Shown in pieces: positions 6,782 through 11,426 of a stretch of 11,426 nucleotides of DNA (positions are counted from its first letter, which is position 1; the number at the start of each line of letters is the position of its first letter). Location of the stretch: positions 1-11,426 of the forward strand of contig JAZRIX010000047.1 of assembly GCA_045645485.1 (NCBI GenBank), written 5' to 3'. The position numbers were made by a program, and so were the translations under genes. This DNA comes from SIG440 sp045645485 (GTDB taxonomy: Bacteria; Bacillota; Clostridia; Monoglobales; Monoglobaceae). Under the pieces are notes generated by a model, which did no database searches, was not told the origin of the DNA, and saw only the letters and a list, made by a program, of their open reading frames with translations.

Positions 6782-6988
6782 ATTCAACCTCCTTTGAACA
6801 TATGAATCTTTTCCTTTTTTTGCAAGAAGCTCTGCCCCGTTATCCATAGCATTTCCAACATCCGCAACAGCAAGCTCATAAGGGCACACAATGGATCCCG
6901 TAGGTGCATAAAGTGCACACTCAACACCGTCAGCAATAATGGGTTCAAGCTCTTTTATGCGGTTTCTGTCAATAATTCGGGACCTTCT
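6782..6988 (-). pseudogene. Internal fragment of a glycerol-3-phosphate dehydrogenase-like FAD oxidoreductase
   Basis: The frame reads SRIIDRNRIKELEP, then ALYAPTGSIVCPYELAVAD and NAMDNGAE. This is the mid-region of GlpA-like NAD(P)/FAD-dependent oxidoreductases (family pattern IIDREEL..EP....ALYAPTGGIV.P). It then jumps to LLAKKGKDSYVQ, which resembles the very C-terminus of the same family. An in-frame deletion of more than 200 residues is therefore likely, in addition to loss of the N-terminal FAD-binding part. The upstream 20 codons of the open frame (7051-6989) are terminator sequence and not protein. The C-terminal end runs into the Shine-Dalgarno of the next fragment, as expected for two adjacent operon genes. 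Confidence 0.7.
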
Positions 6989-6994
6989 ATACAC

Positions 6995-7046
6995 AAAAAA
7001 AGACGCAACAAAGCAAGTCTTTGTAAAAACTTTGCTTTGATACGTC
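6995..7046 (-). terminator. Rho-independent terminator of the YczE-like gene
   Basis: On the minus strand GACGTATCAAAGCAA pairs with TTGCTTTGTTGCGTC (one mismatch, one G-U), with a short A/T-rich loop, followed directly by T7 (7001-6995). It lies 70 bp after the stop of the YczE-like gene. The same bases are open in frame with the oxidoreductase remnant, giving a false N-terminus (METYQSKVFTK). Confidence 0.85.
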
Positions 7047-7116
7047 TCCATAACTCTGTATCATAGATATAATGCAATTTTATAACATAAATGTTAAGTA
7101 AAAAAAGAATTTTTGT

Positions 7117-7761
7117 TTATTTATTCAAAAAAGCATCTCTCTTTGCTCCCCAAAGCTTTGTCATAAACTTCAGAACAGTGCCAACCAATAATGCGTCCGC
7201 AATTGTTCCGATGCCTACGCTTTCAATTTTTCCCGTAAAGATAAGGCAGGTAATCAAAGAAATCAGAACCGCGGTTATATCATAAAAAATCTTAATTTTG
7301 GGAAAGTCATTTTTTGTTTTCTTTGCAATCGCCTGAATAGCACCCTCGGGAGGATTCTGGATAATATTTGCCGGAACATATAAAAACAATGCTGTAGAAA
7401 TGAGTCCTATACTTACAATTAATTCGATGATTCGGAATACCATATTGTCAGGTATAGGAATAAGAGCCATACAATTGTTTGTCAGTGTGGTAAAAGACCC
7501 ATATATAAGACCCGCAAAAATCTGCAAAAAATATATCGGCTTGAAGTCCTTTCTTAAAATGAGAAGTTCAAGAATAACCAATACAGTATAATATACAACG
7601 GTTGCAATGCCCATATCAAATCCCCATACACATGTTACGGTATACGGAATTGAACTAACGGGAGAAACACCGAAATTTGATTTGACAGAAACTGCAACAC
7701 CCAGTGCAAGAATAAACAATCCGCCAAAATACATTATCAATCTTTTAAATAAATTTTTCAT
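7117..7761 (-). CDS. YczE/DUF6198-type integral membrane protein
   Basis: This 214-aa protein has about five to six membrane segments. Its N-terminus is LIMYFGGLFILALGVAVSVK, followed by SNFGVSPVSSIPY (around residue 28), the hallmark of the YczE/YyaS/DUF6198 family. Other family-like stretches are GIATVVYY, a loop ENPPEGAIQAIAKK-like segment near 135-147 and GIGTIADALLVG near 190. The family is a distant relative of YitT and its function is unknown. The ATG follows AGAGGT at 5 nt. The leader contains two tandem hairpins (7872-7779) and the gene ends at a good terminator (7046-6995), so it seems to be a single-gene unit. No promoter is obvious between 7780 and 7895, although TATA-rich DNA lies near 7890. 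Confidence 0.88.
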   Translation of the reverse strand: MKNLFKRLIMYFGGLFILALGVAVSVKSNFGVSPVSSIPYTVTCVWGFDMGIATVVYYTVLVILELLILRKDFKPIYFLQIFAGLIYGSFTTLTNNCMALIPIPDNMVFRIIELIVSIGLISTALFLYVPANIIQNPPEGAIQAIAKKTKNDFPKIKIFYDITAVLISLITCLIFTGKIESVGIGTIADALLVGTVLKFMTKLWGAKRDAFLNK

Positions 7762-7778
7762 CTAATACCTCTTTTTTG

Positions 7779-7872
7779 AACAAAGCGGCTTCGCCACTCG
7801 GCTTGCGGCTGTCGAAGTATTTACGCTTTGTTTGCCCATGTGCGTTTCTGCCATAGGCAGAAAAATTCGCAC
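7779..7872. repeat. Two tandem hairpins in the leader of the YczE-like gene
   Basis: Hairpin A: AACAAAGCG (7779-7787) pairs with CGCTTTGTT (7824-7832), nested with CTTCG/CGAAG (7789-7793, 7813-7817) around a GC-richer loop. Hairpin B: GTGCG (7840-7844) pairs with CGCAC (7868-7872), nested with TTTCTGCC/GGCAGAAA (7845-7852, 7856-7863) around a 3-base loop. Both sit within 100 bp of the start codon. They are more GC-rich than the surroundings and read like a dispersed intergenic palindromic repeat; a cis-acting leader is the other possibility. It matches no riboswitch I know. Confidence 0.6.
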
Positions 7873-7896
7873 GGACAGTTTAAATTTCTATTATAT

Positions 7897-7928
7897 AAAA
7901 AACAGACAGCAACAAAAGCTGCTGCCTG
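7897..7928 (-). terminator. Rho-independent terminator of the zinc-ribbon/TM2 gene
   Basis: On the minus strand CAGGCAGCA pairs with TGCTGTCTG (9 bp with one G-U), with an 8-base loop, followed by T6. It begins 16 bp after the stop of the zinc-ribbon/TM2 gene. Confidence 0.88.
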
Positions 7929-7943
7929 CTTAGCTAAAACAAA

Positions 7944-8348
7944 TTAAAATTCCTTTTTGAGCGGATTTCCTGCTGCATCGACAGAAAGTGAGTTTGTAAG
8001 AATTCTGATAAGGTCAATCAAAGGCCAGATCCACGAGAGTGTACCGCAACTAACCAATGTTATCACTATCTTCAGAATACCGTAGGATGTAAAGCCAAGG
8101 TAGAAGTCGTGAACGCCGAATGCTCCGAGAAAGAATGCCAGAAGAAGTGCAACAAGCTTCGACTTCTGTACACTGCTTGCAGCTCCTGATTCAAGAATAG
8201 CACCGCATTTTGTACAAACACTTGCACCACTAAGAGCTTCTGCACCGCAGTTGTGACAGAACTTATTTCCGTTTCCTTTTGCGAATCCGCAATTTACACA
8301 GATAGCAGCACCTGAATTTAATTCATTTCCGCAATTTTTACAATACAT
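7944..8348 (-). CDS. Double zinc-ribbon TM2-domain membrane protein
   Basis: The product is 134 aa. Two zinc ribbons come first: CKNC...CVNC (residues 3-20) and CHNC...CTKC (31-48), each a CxxC pair of the zinc_ribbon_2 type. A short linker leads to a TM2 domain (about 62-125) with two membrane helices around the motif GAFGVHDFYLGF, a G.H.FYLG signature, and WPLIDLIRIL. TM2 proteins are small membrane proteins of unsettled function; zinc-ribbon versions are frequent in Clostridia. The ribbons should face the cytoplasm. The ATG follows AGGAGG at 9 nt. A promoter lies at 8442-8414 and a terminator at 7928-7897, so it is monocistronic. All eight Cys are present. Confidence 0.93.
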   Translation of the reverse strand: MYCKNCGNELNSGAAICVNCGFAKGNGNKFCHNCGAEALSGASVCTKCGAILESGAASSVQKSKLVALLLAFFLGAFGVHDFYLGFTSYGILKIVITLVSCGTLSWIWPLIDLIRILTNSLSVDAAGNPLKKEF

Positions 8349-8413
8349 TATCGTTTTCCTCCTGATATGTAAAATTCAACAAAATATAACATCTTATGTT
8401 AATTTATACTTAA

Positions 8414-8442
8414 ATATAACATATAAATATATATTTTGTCAA
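8414..8442 (-). promoter_or_regulatory. Promoter of the zinc-ribbon/TM2 gene
   Basis: The minus strand reads TTGACA (8442-8437), 17 nt, TTATAT (8419-8414). A palindrome AACAT-CTT-ATGTT (8388-8400) lies just downstream of the expected start. An 11-base direct repeat AAATATAACAT occurs at 8382-8392 and 8412-8422; the second copy overlaps the -10. These could be operator half-sites, but the region is very AT-rich. Confidence 0.8.
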
Positions 8443-8476
8443 TACTATTGTGTTCTTCGAAAAACGGTTATACGCA

Positions 8477-8842
8477 TTATTTTCTTGAACGTTTGTTGAT
8501 GAGCAAAAGAATTATAATTGCCGCAACCACTATAACCGCAACAAGAACAAAAATAATGATTATTGATATAATCAACGAAATCTTTACCGCTGTTACATTT
8601 TTGTCAACCGCAACAGCTTCAGCCGTTTCATCATTTTCCTGTGGCTCATCTGATGTTACTTCCTCTGTTTTCGTTTCGGTTTCGGTTACAGTATTACTTT
8701 CAGGTTCCGAAACAGGCTGTGATTCAATTTCAGGTTCTTTTTTAGGTATTGGCTCAGCCTGAACAGGTTTTGTCTGCTTCAAAGCAACCCAACCCGAATT
8801 TCCGTTATAGCTTGTATATCCCCAGTTGCCTGAAACCGCAAA
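8477..8842 (-). pseudogene. 5'-truncated SH3b-linker-TM protein remnant
   Basis: The open stretch starts right after a TGA (8845-8843) without a usable start. It first reads VSGNWGYTSYNGNSGWVALK, the final strands of a bacterial SH3 (SH3b) domain. A Pro/Glu/Thr-rich linker of about 55 residues follows (EPIPKKEPEIES, TETETKTEE), then one membrane helix (ISLIISIIIIFVLVAVIVVA) and the basic tail NKRSRK. A TTG at 8782 could in principle start a 101-aa product (linker plus helix), but it cuts off the SH3b part and has no Shine-Dalgarno. The intact parent would be an extracytoplasmic SH3b protein with a C-terminal anchor. The 8846-8907 stretch upstream shows no matching N-terminal piece. It sits between prsW and the TM2 gene's promoter. 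Confidence 0.68.
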
Positions 8843-8907
8843 TCAAAGTTGTCAGAATCCACATTTTATTTTACCACATTAAATTTGTTTTTTCTCAGCA
8901 AGACATA

Positions 8908-9795
8908 TTATATATGGGCAAACAGTTCATCTCTGATTTCTTCAATATTGTCAGGATATTTTTTATACAGCATATAAACAGCAAAGCTTGTGTCCGAAGA
9001 ATCCGCCTTTGAAAACTTTCTGATTTTTGCGATACAGAATATGTAAAGAAAAATAACAAAAACATAGAAAATCAATACAAACAGAAGATTTCCCGTAAAA
9101 AGACAGAAATCAAAAAAACCGTGAGCAAGTATAGGCATCAGAATACTTCCTGCAATATAACGCTTTTTGTCGAAGGCTTTAAGTGAAGAGTCCAGAACCC
9201 CATTTGATTTAAGTCTTTGTTCAAATTTTGCCGCCTTTGCCGTTACGTGCCACAAGCTGTAATAATAACCCATCAACACACCAAAGAAAGCATGACCCGG
9301 TACAGACAAAATTGCACGCATAATTGCCACAGACCAGCCTCCGTTTTCACCGAATACATACAAAATATTTTCAAATGCAGCAAAACCAAGAGCAACAAAA
9401 ACGCCGTATACTATGCCGTCAAACAAGCTGTTGAACTCTTTGTGATTTTTTGTGCCTATAATCATAAATATCCACTTGAAGCCTTCTTCAACCAGTGCAA
9501 CAAAAATGAAAGCCTCAATAAAGTTCTGGAACAATCCAAAAATACCGGTCGGCATAAACAATTTATATGTAAGGGGAACAAAATGTGCAACGACCTTGCA
9601 GAAAAGCCGGCCTACAGTTTCAAAGGCCGTGCTAAAAATTATTACCGGAAAGCAAGAACTGATACCGCAAATAAAAAGCACGATAAGCAACCACAGCGGT
9701 TCTTTTTCTGCCCTGTCCTTTATAAAAACGTAAATCATCAATGCCAAAGCGGGAAAAAGAGCCGCAATTGTCAGAAGTATTTCATTCAATCCCAT
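8908..9795 (-). CDS. PrsW-family intramembrane metalloprotease
   Basis: This 295-aa polytopic protein (about eight helices) is of the PrsW family. In B. subtilis PrsW makes the first cut in the anti-sigma factor RsiW. The family motifs are all present: EE..K at E103, E104, K107 (VEEGFKW); FDGIVYG...GFAAFEN with E142 and N143; PGHAFFGVLMG with H168; and AHGFFDF with H225 and D229. The His and Glu residues are the proposed zinc ligands and catalytic centre. The longest frame uses a GTG at 9810, but that codon overlaps the Shine-Dalgarno GTGAGG. The ATG at 9795, 9 nt after GAGG, is chosen. No anti-sigma or sigma gene is adjacent. The neighbouring SH3b/TM remnant may be a former substrate, which is speculation. 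Confidence 0.9.
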   Translation of the reverse strand: MGLNEILLTIAALFPALALMIYVFIKDRAEKEPLWLLIVLFICGISSCFPVIIFSTAFETVGRLFCKVVAHFVPLTYKLFMPTGIFGLFQNFIEAFIFVALVEEGFKWIFMIIGTKNHKEFNSLFDGIVYGVFVALGFAAFENILYVFGENGGWSVAIMRAILSVPGHAFFGVLMGYYYSLWHVTAKAAKFEQRLKSNGVLDSSLKAFDKKRYIAGSILMPILAHGFFDFCLFTGNLLFVLIFYVFVIFLYIFCIAKIRKFSKADSSDTSFAVYMLYKKYPDNIEEIRDELFAHI

Positions 9796-9879
9796 TTTTA
9801 TATACCTCACTCAATAAACTTTAAAACACAATACTGTGTACGTTTTCACAAAAAATTTTTTTATTAAAGTTGCCGATTT

Positions 9880-11253
9880 CTACTTTATTGCTTTGTTCTT
9901 CCATCTTCCAAGTTTGTAGAAGATTGCAGTAATAACAGCACCAAGAAGCCACGAAATCAGCAAAGAAAGCTGAATACATTCGTTTCTGCCGTATGGGAGC
10001 TCATCAGTTCTGGTCAGGTATGAAATTCCGTAAGCAACAGGAATTCTGAATGCTACTGTTGTTATAAGAGAAATCCACATTGGAGTCATGGTATCACCTG
10101 CTCCGCGCATAATTCCAGAAAGGCTCTGAGTAACTGCAACAGCAATATAGCCTGCTGCAAGAATCTGCATCAGATAGTAGCTTTTGTCTACCAACTCTTT
10201 TGTATCTGTAAAGAATCCCATTAAAAACTTTCCGAAAATAAGAATAACAACCGTAATCAAAGTAGAACAAACAACAGCAATAAGTGTACCTTGCTTTGCA
10301 CCTTTTGTAACTCTGTCATAAAGACCTGCACCTACATTCTGTCCTGCATAGGTTGTGAGTGCCATACCAAAAGAAAAGTTGGGCATCATAGCAAAACCGT
10401 CAACTCTCATAATAACAACGTTGGCAGCTATAAATAATTCACCAAACTGATTGGTGAGAGACTGTACAATAATCATAGCAGAAGAAAATATCGCCTGAGT
10501 CAGTCCTGAGGGTATTCCAAGCTTTATTATTGTTTTCACAAAGCGAGCATGAGGTTTGAGATATTTCAAGCCAAAATCAAAAAATTCTCTCATTTTTGTC
10601 AATTTCCACAAGCAAAGCAACGAAGACACGCACTGTGCAATAACAGTAGCAAGTGCCACACCGCCAACACCCATTTGCAAACTTGCAACAAAATACACAT
10701 CAAGAACAATGTTTATTACTGTCGCAACAAGCAAATAAACAAGTGGTGAAAAAGAGTCTCCCATTCCGCGGATTACACCGCTGAGAATATTATAGTAACC
10801 CATTCCTGCCATACCAAAAAGCGAAATCAAAAGATAACTGGTACACCCGTCGATAATTGAATCGGGAGTGTTGAGAATCTGCAATATGGGGCGTATTATG
10901 GGTGATGCTACAATGGCAAGACCGACACATGCGATTGCGGTAACTGTAATACAGGATCCGATTGTATTTGTAAGTGCATCTCTGTTTCTTGCTCCAAAAA
11001 ACTGTGCGGCCATTATGCTTGCCCCTGCTGATATACCGATAAACAGCACCAACAGCATATTCAGAATGGGTGCAGCACTTCCTACAGCTGCAAGGGCATT
11101 GTCCCCTATGTACTTTCCTACAACAATACTGTCAACAGTATTGTAAAGCTGCTGGGCAATATTTCCTATCAGCATCGGCAATGTAAATGATAATATACTT
11201 TTCCACGGAGCACCCACTGTCATATCTGTAGGCGCAAAAATACTTTTTAACAC
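9880..11253 (-). CDS. MATE family multidrug/Na+ antiporter
   Basis: This 457-aa polytopic protein has two repeats of six helices. Repeat one begins PWKSILSFTLPMLIGNIAQQLYNTVDSIVVGKYIG, with the family's Q-LYN-VD segment, and AAVGSAAPI. Repeat two begins near residue 240 (IIKLGIPSGLTQAIFSSAMI). A second G.MRGAGDTMTP motif near residue 390 mirrors the first GVIRGMGDSFSP near 170. MATE proteins export cationic drugs or metabolites in exchange for Na+ or H+; the substrate is not readable from the sequence. The longest frame starts with an ATG at 11292, but that ATG is upstream of the -10 box and so would not be in the mRNA. The GTG at 11253 lies 7 nt after GAGGG and is chosen. No convincing terminator is seen after the stop. 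Confidence 0.94.
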   Translation of the reverse strand: MLKSIFAPTDMTVGAPWKSILSFTLPMLIGNIAQQLYNTVDSIVVGKYIGDNALAAVGSAAPILNMLLVLFIGISAGASIMAAQFFGARNRDALTNTIGSCITVTAIACVGLAIVASPIIRPILQILNTPDSIIDGCTSYLLISLFGMAGMGYYNILSGVIRGMGDSFSPLVYLLVATVINIVLDVYFVASLQMGVGGVALATVIAQCVSSLLCLWKLTKMREFFDFGLKYLKPHARFVKTIIKLGIPSGLTQAIFSSAMIIVQSLTNQFGELFIAANVVIMRVDGFAMMPNFSFGMALTTYAGQNVGAGLYDRVTKGAKQGTLIAVVCSTLITVVILIFGKFLMGFFTDTKELVDKSYYLMQILAAGYIAVAVTQSLSGIMRGAGDTMTPMWISLITTVAFRIPVAYGISYLTRTDELPYGRNECIQLSLLISWLLGAVITAIFYKLGRWKNKAIK

Positions 11254-11283
11254 AAAAAATCCCTCAGTTCTATATATTTTGTC

Positions 11284-11312
11284 ATTTAACATATACTAAT
11301 TGATTTTGTCAA
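11284..11312 (-). promoter_or_regulatory. Promoter of the MATE gene
   Basis: The minus strand reads TTGACA (11312-11307), 17 nt, TTAAAT (11289-11284), with an ATG just before the -10 that weakly resembles an extended -10. The start of transcription would be near 11277, about 24 bases before the GTG start codon. This places the alternative ATG at 11292 outside the transcript. Confidence 0.72.
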
Positions 11313-11326
11313 GACTGGGACAAAAA

Positions 11327-11426
11327 TTATTTTTTCATAGAAATAAGCTTTTCGGCCATAATATAGCCTGCCTCTTTATCAAGTCGGCTTGAACCCGGCC
11401 TGGATTCGTATATTGTATCATAAAAC
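11327..11426 (-). CDS. C-terminal end of an unidentified gene, cut by the window edge
   Basis: The last 32 codons of a minus-strand gene are visible, containing YESRPGSSRLDKEAGYIMAE and ending KLISMKK-stop. The codon use and hydrophilic, helix-forming character look like real protein. Its 5' part lies beyond 11426. I do not recognise the family from this tail. It ends 15 bp before the -35 box of the MATE promoter, with no terminator hairpin visible between them. Confidence 0.6.
   Translation of the reverse strand, partial: FYDTIYESRPGSSRLDKEAGYIMAEKLISMKK

Noticed and set aside
7762..7896. Riboswitch upstream of the YczE-like gene
   Set aside because: The hairpins match no aptamer core I know, and there is no terminator/antiterminator pair before the ribosome binding site. 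Kept only as a structured repeat.
8477..8782. Functional 101-aa membrane protein starting at TTG 8782
   Set aside because: There is no Shine-Dalgarno before the TTG, and the frame upstream encodes the last strands of an SH3b domain. A truncated gene explains the data better.
9217..9867. Plus-strand open frame of 216 codons opposite prsW
   Set aside because: It is antisense to conserved PrsW motifs, with Lys/Asn/Cys-rich random-like composition and no ribosome binding site.
9826..9879. Palindrome ACACA-ATAC-TGTGT and an A/T-only inverted stretch after the MATE gene, considered as operator or terminator
   Set aside because: The stems are short or made only of A/T, no ordered T-run follows a GC stem, and no promoter lines up with them. 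The signal is too weak to annotate.
1..11426. CRISPR array, tRNA, rRNA, intact insertion sequence, prophage or defence cluster
   Set aside because: There are no regularly spaced repeats, no clover-leaf or rRNA signature, and no transposase, integrase, nuclease or toxin-antitoxin reading frame on either strand. Gene spacing and composition are uniform.

Overview
The window looks like a low-GC Firmicute chromosome, most likely class Clostridia and plausibly an Oscillospiraceae/Ruminococcus-type gut anaerobe. The reasons are AT-rich intergenic DNA, AGGAGG-type ribosome binding sites, TTGACA/TATAAT-type promoters, a large SRP RNA with an Alu domain directly upstream of dnaX, and genes of the YitT, YczE, PrsW, MATE and zinc-ribbon/TM2 families. 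This placement is inferred from gene content and was not searched. Every gene I can support is on the minus strand, so transcription runs from high to low coordinates.

In transcription order, the right end (11426-8908) holds the last 32 codons of an unidentified gene, a MATE-family transporter with its own promoter, and a PrsW-type intramembrane protease. Positions 8842-7944 hold a 5'-truncated SH3b/TM protein remnant, then a promoter, a zinc-ribbon/TM2 membrane protein and its terminator. Positions 7880-7117 hold two tandem hairpins followed by a YczE-like membrane protein, whose terminator lies at 7046-6995. Positions 6988-6557 are a graveyard: pieces of a glycerol-3-phosphate-dehydrogenase-like gene, the first codons of a second FAD oxidoreductase (with an intact Shine-Dalgarno), and perhaps the tail of a third gene. 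A YitT-family gene follows, ending at a roughly 98-bp near-palindrome (5614-5517).

The core part is SRP RNA (5460-5185) - dnaX - ybaB, the classic Firmicute order. The usual next gene, recR, is absent. After an 11-bp perfect hairpin comes a tightly packed sulP - HIRAN/TPR protein - nadE cluster running off the left edge.

Most genes are ordinary housekeeping or transport genes, and I see no defence island, CRISPR array, intact transposon, tRNA or rRNA. The items most worth a second look are: an in-frame A8 slippery tract in dnaX that would give a 406-aa gamma-like product; the near-palindromic element at 5517-5614; the decayed FAD-oxidoreductase operon; the HIRAN-TPR protein linked to nadE; and the SH3b/TM remnant beside prsW. 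Several starts were moved downstream of the longest open frame (dnaX, ybaB, yitT, prsW, MATE), using Shine-Dalgarno spacing or promoter position.
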